Of a stretch of DNA of 64,000 nt, positions 43,237 to 52,467 are shown piece after piece. The stretch is taken from contig JAVVDW010000016.1 in assembly GCA_032251335.1 (NCBI GenBank), positions 7,032-71,031 on the forward strand. Direction: 5' to 3'. The notes under the pieces are model-generated. The model was not told where the DNA came from. It was given only the letters and a program-made list of their open reading frames with translations, and ran no database searches. The DNA comes from UM-FILTER-40-17 sp032251335. Its GTDB lineage: Bacteria; Bacteroidota; Bacteroidia; Flavobacteriales; Flavobacteriaceae. Each line of letters starts with the position of its first letter. Position 1 is the first letter of the stretch. Position numbers and translations under genes: made by a program.

Positions 43237-45524
43237 AAAAATATCACGCCGTCTTTTCCATTCTCATCATTTTTTTAAGCATACTGTGGGCATTTAAGGA
43301 TTTGATGCCTGTATATCACGCAAATGAAAACATCCCTGTAAACGAATTTTCAGTTGATAAGGCCATGAAACATGTGGTTAATATATCTGAAAAACCGCAT
43401 TTTGTAGGGTCGGCCGCACACGACGACGTAAGGCAATACATACTGGCTGAATTGGAAAAATTAGGATTCAAGCCTGAAGTGCAACAAGGTTTTGTACTGA
43501 GCGAATGGTCTAGTTTGACCAAGGCAAAAAACATCTTGGCTCGCAAAAAAGGGTCTCGCGGCACCGGCAAAGCGTTGATGTTACTCACACACTACGACAG
43601 CAACCCGCACTCATCATTGGGTGCATCGGATGCCGGAAGCGGTGTTGCCGTCATACTTGAAAGTTTACGGGCTTTTTTGTCGGAAAATGAGACTTTCAAA
43701 AACGATATCATCGTGCTGATTTCTGACGCTGAAGAACTCGGATTGAACGGGGCGCATCTGTTTGTAAAAAAACATCCTTGGGCTAAAGAAGTGGGTTTGG
43801 TTTTGAATTTTGAAGCGCGCGGCAGTGGCGGTCCCGGTTATATGTTGATAGAAACCAACGGAGGCAACCAACAATTGATAAAGCATTTTGACGAGGCCGA
43901 TCCAAAATTTCCGGTGGCCAATTCACTGGCCTACAGCATCTATAAAATGCTGCCCAACGATACAGACTTGACCGTTTTTAGAGAAGTTGGCGATATTGAG
44001 GGTTTCAATTTTGCCTTTATAGACGATCATTTTGACTATCATACCGTGTTGGACAGCGCCGAAAATCTCAATCCGGAAACCTTGGCACATCAGGGAAGTT
44101 ATCTCACCGCGCTTTTGCCCTATTTTATCAATGCTGATTTGTCTCAAATGAAAAGTGAGAAAGATGACATCTACTTTAACACGCCCGTTGGGTTTTTCCA
44201 TTATCCTTTTACTTGGAACGGGCCGCTTGCCGTTTTGGGCGCAATTCTGTTTTTCTTGCTTGTTTTTCTGGGGTTAAAAACGGGAAAGTTGGAAATTAGA
44301 GAAATGGGGAAAGGTTTTGGCAGGGCTTTGTTGTTTCTTGTTGTTTTGGCATTGGTCGGGTTTTACGGCTGGAAAATCATTTTGTGGCTTTATCCGGATT
44401 ACAAAGAAATTTTACACGGTTTTACGTACAACGGCCATTACTATATTGCCGCTTTTGTGAGTTTGGTGCTCTATATTTCATTTTCTTTTTACCGCAAACA
44501 CGTAACCCCTTCGCAATGGGTGGCGCCTTATTTTATCTGGCTTATCTTGTGTATCGCCATGGTGTTTAAACTTCCGGGTGCGGCATTTTTTATCGTTCCG
44601 TTTTTGTTTAGTTTGTTGGGATTCTGGCATGTGCTGAACAACCACACACCCAATTTGATTTTCCTTTCCATTTTGAACGTGCCGGCACTGTTTATTTTTA
44701 CCCCCTTACTACAAATGTTGCCCGTAGGACTTGGTTTAAAAATGTTGGTTGCCTCTGTGGTATTGACAGGGTTGATTTTTGTTTTGATGCTGCCGTATTG
44801 GGTACATTTTACGCAGTCTTCAAAACTTAGGTGGTTGTCTTTTTTGGCGACCATTGCTTTTCTGATTGTAGCACATACACAATCCGGTTTTTCCGCGGAA
44901 AAACCGCGACCCAACAGCTTGGTCTATGTGTTGGATGCCGATGCCCAAAAAGCTGTTTGGGCCTCTTATGATTACAAACCCGACAAATGGACTTCGGCTT
45001 ACATTCAAAAAGAACAAGAAGACGCCAAGCTCGCAGATGTGATTTTGCCTAGCAAATACGGCACGGCTTTTAAATGGATTTCACCGGCACCCACCAAGCA
45101 AATTCCGGCAGGAAGCGCCATCGTAGAAAACGACACCCTTGTGGATAACCAACGGATTTTACATCTTTGCTTGACCTCAAAACGAAAGTTGCACCGCATC
45201 AATTTGATGGGGGGAAAAGAAGCAAAAGTGTTGGGTTTAAAAATTAACGGCGAGACTTTTAATTTTGACAACCAGGCGGATTCTGAGGGCGTGATTGATT
45301 TGTCGGGAAAAGTATTTTTGAACTATTTTGTGGTGGACGATGCACCTTTGGAAATAGAATGGATCATGCCGGCAAATGCAACTCTGGATTTGACTGTTTT
45401 TGAAGCTTCTTTTGATTTGTTGCAACATGAGCTCTTTACCATTCCGGAAAGGCCTGCAGATATGATTCCGAAGGGTTTTGTGCTTAATGATGCCATAGTG
45501 GTGAAAAAAAATCTGTCGTTTTGA
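43233..45524 (+). CDS. M28 family metallopeptidase with C-terminal membrane domain
   Basis: A 763-residue protein with an N-terminal membrane anchor (about 6-25), an M28 zinc aminopeptidase domain, and a C-terminal region of about eight membrane segments (residues 330-550) followed by an extracytoplasmic domain. Zinc ligands and catalytic residues are visible: His120 in LTHYDSNPH, Asp133 in GASDAGSG, Glu167-Glu168 in SDAEELG, and a later His in DDHFDYHTVLD. The architecture resembles ER-type Fxna peptidases. Substrate unknown. Its last codons overlap the TTG start of the next gene. Confidence 0.92.
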   Translation: MKKYHAVFSILIIFLSILWAFKDLMPVYHANENIPVNEFSVDKAMKHVVNISEKPHFVGSAAHDDVRQYILAELEKLGFKPEVQQGFVLSEWSSLTKAKNILARKKGSRGTGKALMLLTHYDSNPHSSLGASDAGSGVAVILESLRAFLSENETFKNDIIVLISDAEELGLNGAHLFVKKHPWAKEVGLVLNFEARGSGGPGYMLIETNGGNQQLIKHFDEADPKFPVANSLAYSIYKMLPNDTDLTVFREVGDIEGFNFAFIDDHFDYHTVLDSAENLNPETLAHQGSYLTALLPYFINADLSQMKSEKDDIYFNTPVGFFHYPFTWNGPLAVLGAILFFLLVFLGLKTGKLEIREMGKGFGRALLFLVVLALVGFYGWKIILWLYPDYKEILHGFTYNGHYYIAAFVSLVLYISFSFYRKHVTPSQWVAPYFIWLILCIAMVFKLPGAAFFIVPFLFSLLGFWHVLNNHTPNLIFLSILNVPALFIFTPLLQMLPVGLGLKMLVASVVLTGLIFVLMLPYWVHFTQSSKLRWLSFLATIAFLIVAHTQSGFSAEKPRPNSLVYVLDADAQKAVWASYDYKPDKWTSAYIQKEQEDAKLADVILPSKYGTAFKWISPAPTKQIPAGSAIVENDTLVDNQRILHLCLTSKRKLHRINLMGGKEAKVLGLKINGETFNFDNQADSEGVIDLSGKVFLNYFVVDDAPLEIEWIMPANATLDLTVFEASFDLLQHELFTIPERPADMIPKGFVLNDAIVVKKNLSF

Positions 45525-46324
45525 GCAAAACTATTTCAATACTAGGCTGCGGATGGTTGGGTTTGCCATTGGCCAAATCATTTGTCGAAAAACAGTTTTC
45601 GGTAAAAGGCTCTACCACTTCACCTGAAAAAGCAGCTTTGCTCAAGGTACATCAAATAGCGCCTTATGTGATCAAACTTCACGAAAACGGCATAGAAGGT
45701 GAGGTTACTGATTTTTTAAAAAGTTCTATTCTGGTTATCGATATTCCACCCGGACTTAGAAGTCATGCTCAAGAAAACTTTGTAAACAAAATAGCGCATC
45801 TGAAAACGGCCTTAGAAACTTCTGATGTGGCACACGTTATTTTTATCAGTTCTACATCTGTTTTTGGCGATTACCAAGGAACTGTAGACGAAGCAAGCGT
45901 TGCAAAATCTGAGTCTGAATCGGGCAGACAACTCAGGGCTTGTGAGCAAAGCTTGCTAGAAAGTAAAAAGTACAAAACTACTGTGATTCGGTTTGGTGGT
46001 CTTGTGGGACCGGATCGGCATCCGGTGGTTTACCTCAGCGGGCGTAAAAACTTGCCTAATGGCAATGCACACATCAACTTTATTCACCTGGTAGATTGCA
46101 TCGGATTGATACATCACGTGGTGGAGAACAATATTTATGGTATTGTTCACGGTGTGGCACCCAAACATCCCCAAAAAGCAGCTTATTATCAAAAACAAGC
46201 AGCCGAACGCCATATTCCAAAGCCGGAATTTGACAAAAATACGATAGATAGAGATTATAAAAAAGTGGTGTCTTGTGTGTTAAATAGGGAACCTGTGTAT
46301 AAATTTCAGCACCTTTTTTATTGA
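45521..46324 (+). CDS. NAD(P)-binding epimerase/dehydratase-like protein
   Basis: A 267-residue extended-SDR-like protein with GCGWLGLPLA as the nucleotide-binding loop near residue 9. Homologues resemble YeeZ-type SDR proteins (VIFISSTSVFGDYQGTVDE, IRFGGLVGPDRHPV, NFIHLVDCIGLI). The catalytic Tyr-x-x-x-Lys is replaced, so enzymatic activity is uncertain. The start is a TTG at 45521 overlapping the upstream TGA; no better start exists. Its stop runs into the end of rnr by 7 bases. Confidence 0.88.
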   Translation: MSKTISILGCGWLGLPLAKSFVEKQFSVKGSTTSPEKAALLKVHQIAPYVIKLHENGIEGEVTDFLKSSILVIDIPPGLRSHAQENFVNKIAHLKTALETSDVAHVIFISSTSVFGDYQGTVDEASVAKSESESGRQLRACEQSLLESKKYKTTVIRFGGLVGPDRHPVVYLSGRKNLPNGNAHINFIHLVDCIGLIHHVVENNIYGIVHGVAPKHPQKAAYYQKQAAERHIPKPEFDKNTIDRDYKKVVSCVLNREPVYKFQHLFY

Positions 46325-48495
46325 GTTTTTTCGTATTTCCCAATCAGGTGAAAATCTAAGTGTTTTTTAACCAGATCTGCGTTTTTAACAGTGACCACGA
46401 CTTCATCACCTAATTGGTATTTGTTTTTGGTGACTGAACCGATGAGTGCGTATTCTTTGTCATCAAACTGGTAATAATCGTCTTTAATGTCACGTATGCG
46501 CACCATGCCTTCACATTTATTTTCTATAATTTCAACATAAATTCCCCATTCTGTGACACCGGATATCACGCCCACAAATTCGTTGTCTTTGTGGTCTTGC
46601 ATGAATTTTACTTGCATGTATTTGATAGAGTCGCGCTCAGCTTGCGAGGCCAAACCTTCCATATCGGATGAATGTTTGCATTTCTCTTCAAAATCTGTTT
46701 CAGAAGCCGATTGGCCACCGGAAAGATAGTGTTGTAATAGCCTGTGAACCATCACATCCGGATATCTGCGGATGGGTGATGTAAAATGGGTGTAATAATC
46801 AAAAGCCAAGCCGTAATGACCGATGTTTTCTGTGGTGTAAATCGCTTTGCTCATGCTGCGAATGGCGAGTGTATCTACCAGGTTTTGTTCTTTTTTTCCA
46901 TTGACGTCGGTCAGTAATTTATTGAGTGAGCTAGAGATGGTTTGCTTACTTTTGAGGTTAAGTGAATGTCCGAATCTGCCAATGATGTATTGAAGATTTT
47001 CCAATTTTTCCAAATCGGGTTCGTCGTGTACGCGATAGACAAATGTTTTTTTAGGTGTTTGTTTTCCTATGAATTCGGCCACTTTTCGGTTGGCCAACAA
47101 CATAAATTCTTCGATGAGGTGGTTGGCATCTTTTGATATTTTAAAATAAACTCCTGTGGGATTGTGGGTTTCGTCTAGATGAAATTTTACTTCTACTTTG
47201 TCGAAAGAAATGGCTCCGGCGCTCATGCGTTTGCGACGCATGATTTTGGATAAATTATTTAAAGTGAGTACAGCATTCACTATGTCGCTTGAAACCTCGT
47301 AGGCAGCTCCTGTAAGCGAAATATCTTCGGATATAAGGTTTTTTTCTGTTTCTATAATTTGCTGGGCTTCTTCGTAAGCAAATCTCTGATCAGAAACCGT
47401 TACGGTGCGTCCGAACCATTGTTTGTGCACTTGGGCTTTATCATCTATTTCAAACACAGCCGAAAAGGTGTATTTTTCTTCATGTGGACGAAGTGAACAC
47501 ACATTGTTGGATAGTATTTCGGGGAGCATGGGCACCACGCGGTCAACCAAATAAACCGAAGTAGCGCGGCTGAAAGCCTCTTCGTCGAGTTTGGTGTTTT
47601 CTTTGAGATAATGTGATACGTCGGCGATGTGAATCCCTATTTCGTAGTTTCCGTTGGCTAGTTTTTCAAAAGAAAGTGCATCGTCAAAATCTTTAGCATC
47701 TTTTGGGTCAATGGTGAAGGTAAGGGTTGCACGCATGTCTCTGCGCTTGGCTATTTCTTCGGGTCTAATTTCTAAGTCGAGTTGTGCAGCTGCTTGCTCA
47801 ATTTCGGGTTCAAAAGCATAAGGCAATCCATAATCGGCAAGTATGGAATGTATTTCTGTACTGTGGTCTCCTGGTTTTCCCAATACACTGGTGATACTTC
47901 CAAATGGAGAATCTGCTTTTTCCGGCCAATCTTCCATAGAAACTACCACTTTGTCGCCGTTTTGGGCGCCGTTAATTTTACTGATGGGTACAAAAATATC
48001 GGTGTACATCCGAATGTCTGAACAAACTACGAAACCAAAATTTTTCTGCAGGTTTAAAACGCCTACAAATTCTGTTTTTTTGCGTTTGAGTACTTTTATG
48101 ACTTCTCCTTCTATTTTTTTGTTCTTTCTCCTTCTATAGACGTAAATTTCTACCTGATCGCCGTGCAAAGCTTTATTCATATTGAAAGGCGGTACAAAAA
48201 CGTCGTCTTCCCAATCTTCAATAATCACATAACCACCGCCGCGGGTAGAAACGTCCATAGTACCGATAACAGTGTCTTTTCTGGCAATGGTTTTGTATTT
48301 GCCGCGACTTTCTTCTTGTATGATACCCAAGGCGACCAGCTCTACCAAAGCTTTGGTAATATGGTTTCGGCTGTTGGCATCCGTCATTTCTAATCGGGCT
48401 GCAACTTGTTTATAATTAAAGCTTTGGTTTGGATCCTGCTTTAATATTTTTTCAATTTTATGGGTGAGGTTTTTAAAATGGGTGTTTTTCTTCAT
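46318..48495 (-). CDS. rnr: Ribonuclease R
   Basis: The 725-residue RNB-family 3'-5' exoribonuclease that degrades structured RNA. An N-terminal helix-turn-helix (residues 5-60) precedes two cold-shock domains, the RNB core with TFTIDPKDAKDFDDALSFE (catalytic Asp cluster), SHYLKENTKLDEEAFSRATSVYL (in part), PMLPEILSNNVCSLRP, the HFTSPIRRYPDVMVHRLL stretch and a C-terminal S1 domain (EFVGVISGVTEWGIYVEI). ATG at 48495 is preferred; an upstream in-frame ATG at 48525 adds ten unrelated residues. It is divergent from the AT-rich region and rpiB. Confidence 0.96.
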   Translation of the reverse strand: MKKNTHFKNLTHKIEKILKQDPNQSFNYKQVAARLEMTDANSRNHITKALVELVALGIIQEESRGKYKTIARKDTVIGTMDVSTRGGGYVIIEDWEDDVFVPPFNMNKALHGDQVEIYVYRRRKNKKIEGEVIKVLKRKKTEFVGVLNLQKNFGFVVCSDIRMYTDIFVPISKINGAQNGDKVVVSMEDWPEKADSPFGSITSVLGKPGDHSTEIHSILADYGLPYAFEPEIEQAAAQLDLEIRPEEIAKRRDMRATLTFTIDPKDAKDFDDALSFEKLANGNYEIGIHIADVSHYLKENTKLDEEAFSRATSVYLVDRVVPMLPEILSNNVCSLRPHEEKYTFSAVFEIDDKAQVHKQWFGRTVTVSDQRFAYEEAQQIIETEKNLISEDISLTGAAYEVSSDIVNAVLTLNNLSKIMRRKRMSAGAISFDKVEVKFHLDETHNPTGVYFKISKDANHLIEEFMLLANRKVAEFIGKQTPKKTFVYRVHDEPDLEKLENLQYIIGRFGHSLNLKSKQTISSSLNKLLTDVNGKKEQNLVDTLAIRSMSKAIYTTENIGHYGLAFDYYTHFTSPIRRYPDVMVHRLLQHYLSGGQSASETDFEEKCKHSSDMEGLASQAERDSIKYMQVKFMQDHKDNEFVGVISGVTEWGIYVEIIENKCEGMVRIRDIKDDYYQFDDKEYALIGSVTKNKYQLGDEVVVTVKNADLVKKHLDFHLIGKYEKTQ

Positions 48496-48678
48496 AAATA
48501 AATAATCATAATTACGGACTAGCATCCGACTTTGCGAAAATACGTTTTAAGAAAGTATTTAAGGTGTTATTTGTTAAAAATTCACATTTTATTAATGGAT
48601 AACAGTAAAATATACCACGTTTGGTGTAACATAAAATGTTAAAATACGTCTATTTAAATATCTCAATAAAATTTCATT

Positions 48679-48831
48679 TTGAAACGCCTGTACAAAATAT
48701 TGATCTTTTTTACCATTCTACTGGTCACAGGTATCATTTTTGGCTATGTCTATGTCAATAAAACTTTTAAAAAGACAGACGAAGTTAGACAAGAGCAACT
48801 CAATCAGGTATCTTTTATCTATAAAAAGTAA
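48679..48831 (+). CDS. Small single-helix membrane protein
   Basis: A 50-residue frame starting TTG (K-R-L-Y-K follow) with one strongly hydrophobic segment (ILIFFTILLVTGIIFGYVYV, residues about 8-27) flanked by Lys/Arg before it and by a charged tail (KTFKKTDEVRQEQLNQVSFIYKK) after it, an N-in topology. There is no ATG alternative. It sits alone between rnr and the AT-rich region. The positive-inside pattern and clean helix argue for a real gene; the TTG start and small size argue for caution. Function unknown. Confidence 0.5.
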   Translation: MKRLYKILIFFTILLVTGIIFGYVYVNKTFKKTDEVRQEQLNQVSFIYKK

Positions 48832-49534
48832 AGGTTTATATTTACTTTAAAAAATAAAAATTTAAGGGTTTAACAAACAGTCCGTCAGTGATTGTATTGT
48901 ATAAGATTTATCAAGAAAAAAAGTAAGTGTAATTCTTATATTAAAATATGTGTCTTTACCAAAATCAACTGTTTTTTTATCAGTAACAAACTTTATCAAC
49001 AAACATAAATACATATTCATGTTCTTTTTAAAATTTAAAAAAATTAAATGATACTTATTATAGTGTGTTTATAGTACTCATAAATTTTTAACTTTTTATT
49101 TGGAATTTTAGATATAAAAATAAGTAGCCTGTTTATCAACAGATAGCTTTTACATTAAGTATTTATAAATCAATTTTATTACTAAAGTTTATAAACATTG
49201 TTGATAGATTTATACAAACACTCATTTTTGATAAATCACTTTTTATAAATGCTCATAACCTTGTTGTTTACGTTTGTTTAATGTTTATAATTTTTCAAAT
49301 ATTTTTATTGGATAATTCGATTAAAATTTGAGGTATAAAAAAATACATACCAAAGCCTATTTAATATGTTATTTTAATCCTTTTTTATTCACAATTGATG
49401 TAAAAACACAATTACCTAAAAGTTAATTAATTGTAAACTTTTATAAACATTGCGGTTTACATCGTGTTGAAATCAATATATAGGTTTGTAAGGTCACATT
49501 TAAAACAGTGTTATCACAAATGCTTTCCCTTACG
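48832..49534. other. AT-rich noncoding region with DnaA-box-like nonamers, possible oriC
   Basis: About 700 bases with no credible ORF and far more A+T than the flanking genes. TTATCAACA occurs at 48993-49001 and 49133-49141, an inverted near-copy (CTATCAACA) at 49199-49207, and TTATAAACA at 49189-49197 and 49441-49449. These differ by one or two positions from the DnaA box TTATCCACA. The flanking genes rnr and rpiB point away on both sides. Together these features fit a replication origin, but GC-skew evidence cannot be obtained here, so an ordinary AT-rich spacer remains possible. Confidence 0.4.
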
Positions 49535-49542
49535 TATATTTG
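49535..49542 (+). promoter_or_regulatory. -7 element for rpiB
   Basis: TATATTTG matches TAnnTTTG, 22 bases before the rpiB ATG at 49565. It excludes the upstream in-frame TTG at 49508. Confidence 0.6.
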
Positions 49543-49564
49543 TAAAGAACAAAAATGTTTTGTC

Positions 49565-49993
49565 ATGAAGATAAGTATAGGGAACGACCACGCAGGGACA
49601 GATTATAAAGTAGCGATTGTAGAATGGCTTGTAGCCCAAGGTCATCACGTAAAAAACTACGGTACAGACACATCTGAAAGTGTTGATTATCCTGATTTTA
49701 TACATCCGGTGGCTAAGGATGTAGAAACAACAAGTACCGATTTGGGTATTGTTATCTGTGGTAGCGGAAACGGAGCAGCTATGACGGCCAACAAACACCA
49801 AAAAATAAGAGCAGCACTTTGTTGGAACACCGAGTTGGCAGCTTTGGCGCGACAGCACAACAACGCAAACATACTTAGCATCCCGGCACGATTTGTATCT
49901 ATCAACGAAGCACTTTCAATGGTTAAAACATTTCTTAACACAAATTTTGAAGGCGGCAGGCACCAAAACAGAATCGATAAAATGAGTTGCTAA
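49565..49993 (+). CDS. rpiB: Ribose 5-phosphate isomerase B
   Basis: Interconverts ribose 5-phosphate and ribulose 5-phosphate in the pentose phosphate pathway. The 142-residue RpiB/LacAB-fold enzyme starts MKISIGNDHAGTDYK, with the phosphate-binding and catalytic parts YPDFIHPVA, Cys65 in VICGSGNGAAMTANK, and RAALCW. It precedes the cation-efflux gene by 5 bases. Confidence 0.95.
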   Translation: MKISIGNDHAGTDYKVAIVEWLVAQGHHVKNYGTDTSESVDYPDFIHPVAKDVETTSTDLGIVICGSGNGAAMTANKHQKIRAALCWNTELAALARQHNNANILSIPARFVSINEALSMVKTFLNTNFEGGRHQNRIDKMSC

Positions 49994-49998
49994 TTGCT

Positions 49999-50904
49999 AT
50001 GCCACACCAACATTCACATACACACAACCAAAAAGGGAAAAACCTACTTTATTCTATTTTTCTGAACATTCTCATTACTGCTGCGCAGATAATTGGTGGG
50101 TTGTTATCAGGCAGTTTGGCTTTGCTCTCAGATGCACTTCATAATTTTACGGATGTAGCATCGCTCATTATTACATATATAGCAAACTATTTTGCAGCAC
50201 AAAAAGCTTCTATAAATCAAACTTTTGGCTACAAACGTGCCGAAATCATAGCAGCTTTTATCAATGCCATTTCCCTGATTGTAATTGCCATTTTTTTAAT
50301 TTTTGAAGCTGTTGATAGGTTTTTCAATCCTCAATCTATCAAGGCAGACCTGGTGATTTGGCTTTCATTTTTGGCCATTATTGCTAATGGATTGAGTGTG
50401 TTGATCATCAGAAAAGATTCCAAAAACAACATCAATATTCGCTCGGCCTACGTGCATCTTTTTACCGACATGTTGGCCTCTGTAGCGGTTTTAATCGGTG
50501 GTTTGATGATGAAATGGTACAGTATTTTTTGGTTAGACAGTGTACTTACTTTTGCCATTGCGCTCTATCTGGTTTATGTGGGATACGACCTATCTGTCAA
50601 ATCCTTTAAGATGCTGATGCTCTTTACACCCGCACACATCAACATTAAAGAATTGGTGGCTTGGGTACATAAAATTGAAGGCGTCAAAAAGCTACATCAC
50701 ATACACGTTTGGTATCTCAACGATACCGAATTACACCTGGAAGCCCACTTGGATTTTGAGCGTGATATTCGATTGTCTGAATTCAATATAATTTTACACC
50801 AAATTGAAGATTTACTTTTTGAAAAATATCAAATCAACCACGTCAACATCCAACCCGAATTTCAACGTGATGAAAATTCGAAAGACTTTATTGTACAAGA
50901 TTAA
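49999..50904 (+). CDS. Cation diffusion facilitator (zinc/cadmium efflux)
   Basis: A 301-residue CDF-family exporter, probably of Zn2+ by proton antiport. The N terminus is His-rich (MPHQHSHTHNQ), six membrane segments follow, and the metal site is formed by LSDALHNFTD (Asp and His-x-x-x-Asp style, near residue 46) and HLFTDMLAS (near 153). The C-terminal cytoplasmic domain carries HIHVWYLNDTELHLEAHL. ATG at 49999 is preferred over an upstream TTG. Close to ZitB in layout. Confidence 0.94.
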   Translation: MPHQHSHTHNQKGKNLLYSIFLNILITAAQIIGGLLSGSLALLSDALHNFTDVASLIITYIANYFAAQKASINQTFGYKRAEIIAAFINAISLIVIAIFLIFEAVDRFFNPQSIKADLVIWLSFLAIIANGLSVLIIRKDSKNNINIRSAYVHLFTDMLASVAVLIGGLMMKWYSIFWLDSVLTFAIALYLVYVGYDLSVKSFKMLMLFTPAHINIKELVAWVHKIEGVKKLHHIHVWYLNDTELHLEAHLDFERDIRLSEFNIILHQIEDLLFEKYQINHVNIQPEFQRDENSKDFIVQD

Positions 50905-50909
50905 AACCT

Positions 50910-51365
50910 ATGAACCAATCATTGAAATGGACGGTCAAAAAATTTGAAGCACTCACCTTAACTGAGTTGTATGATTTGTTGGCGCTTCGGTCAGAGGTTT
51001 TTGTGGTAGAGCAAAACTGTGTCTATCAAGACGTGGATGGCAAAGATGACAAAGCCCTGCATGTGTTGGGTAAGGAAAACAATAAACTGGTTGCTTATAC
51101 GCGTATTTTCAAACCCGGAGATTATTTTAAAGAAGCATCTATTGGCAGGGTTGTTGTATCACCCCATGTACGCGGCAGGAAGCTGGGCTATGATTTGATG
51201 AAAAAATCTATCGAAGCAATAGAAATTCATTTTAAAACGGCAAATATCCACATCTCTGCCCAATGCTATTTAATAGATTTTTACAAAACCTTGGGTTTCA
51301 AACCTCAGGGAGAAAGCTATTTGGAAGATGACATTCCACACATAGCCATGTTTCTCAAAAAATAG
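50910..51365 (+). CDS. GNAT family acetyltransferase, ElaA-type
   Basis: A 151-residue acetyltransferase with the ElaA pattern: LYDLLALRSEVFVVEQNCVYQDVDGKD (in part) near the N terminus, then the acetyl-CoA motif GRVVVSPHVRGRKLGYDLM and the closing GFKPQGESYLEDDIPHIAMF. Substrate unknown. It follows the CDF gene by 5 bases and is probably co-transcribed with rpiB and the exporter. Confidence 0.93.
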   Translation: MNQSLKWTVKKFEALTLTELYDLLALRSEVFVVEQNCVYQDVDGKDDKALHVLGKENNKLVAYTRIFKPGDYFKEASIGRVVVSPHVRGRKLGYDLMKKSIEAIEIHFKTANIHISAQCYLIDFYKTLGFKPQGESYLEDDIPHIAMFLKK

Positions 51366-51490
51366 GTTTCTATTTGAGCAAAAAATTCAAGAATTATATA
51401 AAGAGATGTAATTATTTTCGTCTAATTTTGTCTCAAGGTCAGGGCGCAGCAAAAAAATGAATATATGGTGTAATTCGATTTGCAAAATTT

Positions 51491-52342
51491 ATGAAACTAG
51501 AAGCTATCGATAGGGTTGACAAACTGACACGGGAAGAATTTCAAAAAAACTATTACATTCCTCAAAAACCTGTCATTTTTAGATCTTTTTCCGAATCTTG
51601 GAAAGCTAGAGACTTGTGGACTTACGATTTTTTTAAACAAGATGCCGGAGACGTAAAGGTTGATGTTTTTGGTAGTTGGACCAAAAATCACCCTACCAAA
51701 ATAAGCCGAACACCGCAACAGGTGATGCCTTTCAGAGAATACCTGTCGCTGATAGAATCCGGTCCAACAGAGTACCGCCTCTTTTTGTTCGATTTATTTA
51801 AACACAAACCCGAGTACCGCAGGCATTTTAACTTTCCGGACGTGGCCTCCGGCTGGGTCAAAACGCATCCATTTCTATTCTTTGGTGGCCAAGATTCGGA
51901 TGTGCGTTTGCATTTTGACATAGACCTTTCCAATGTGTTTCTCACCCAATTTGAAGGGAAAAAACACGTAGTTCTTTTCTCTCCCGATCAATCGCACTTG
52001 CTCTACAAACAGCCTTTTAGTTCCCACAGTAACGTGGATATGCGTCACCCGGATTACGAAAAATTTCCCGCTATTTCCAAATTGCACGGCTTTGAAGGTG
52101 ATATTTCCCGCGGAGATACTTTGTTTATGCCTTCTGCCTATTGGCACTATATCTACTACACCACCAGCGGATTTTCTATGGCGCTACGCACACTCAACAG
52201 CTCTTACGTAAAAAAAGCGCGGGCAGCCTACAACGTACTTGTGATGAAAACCGTCGATGACTTATTGAGCAAAATATCCGACAAAAAATGGTCCGACTAC
52301 AAACTGCGAAAAGCCAAAGAAACAGCTGAGAAGTCTTTGTAA
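51491..52342 (+). CDS. Cupin-like (JmjC/Cupin_8) protein
   Basis: A 283-residue protein of the Cupin_8 / JmjC-related family. The Fe(II) ligands of a 2-oxoglutarate oxygenase are visible: His141 and Asp143 in RLHFDIDL and His219 in PSAYWHYIYY; the double-stranded beta helix stretch FEGKKHVVLFSPDQ lies between. Relatives include protein and tRNA hydroxylases, but the target here is unknown. It stands alone with a 125-base upstream gap. Confidence 0.9.
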   Translation: MKLEAIDRVDKLTREEFQKNYYIPQKPVIFRSFSESWKARDLWTYDFFKQDAGDVKVDVFGSWTKNHPTKISRTPQQVMPFREYLSLIESGPTEYRLFLFDLFKHKPEYRRHFNFPDVASGWVKTHPFLFFGGQDSDVRLHFDIDLSNVFLTQFEGKKHVVLFSPDQSHLLYKQPFSSHSNVDMRHPDYEKFPAISKLHGFEGDISRGDTLFMPSAYWHYIYYTTSGFSMALRTLNSSYVKKARAAYNVLVMKTVDDLLSKISDKKWSDYKLRKAKETAEKSL

Positions 52343-52433
52343 GTGTACGGAGTTTTCTTTAAAGAAGAAAATCTATTGCTGCAATGGAAATCATTAAGTT
52401 GCTAACCAGCATTATAAAATCAACTAAAGCCAA

Positions 52434-52467
52434 CATTAACCATTAATAATTCATCATTAACCATTAA
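52434..52467. repeat. Two direct copies of CATTAACCATTAA
   Basis: Copies at 52434-52446 and 52455-52467, the second reaching into the stop codon of the DUF2797 gene. Short ATTAACC-type repeats of this kind are common intergenic debris in Bacteroidota. Confidence 0.6.

Noticed and set aside
52353..52371. TTTTCTT/AAGAAAA inverted repeat after the cupin gene
   Set aside because: Low-complexity A/T dyad without a T tract; could arise by chance.
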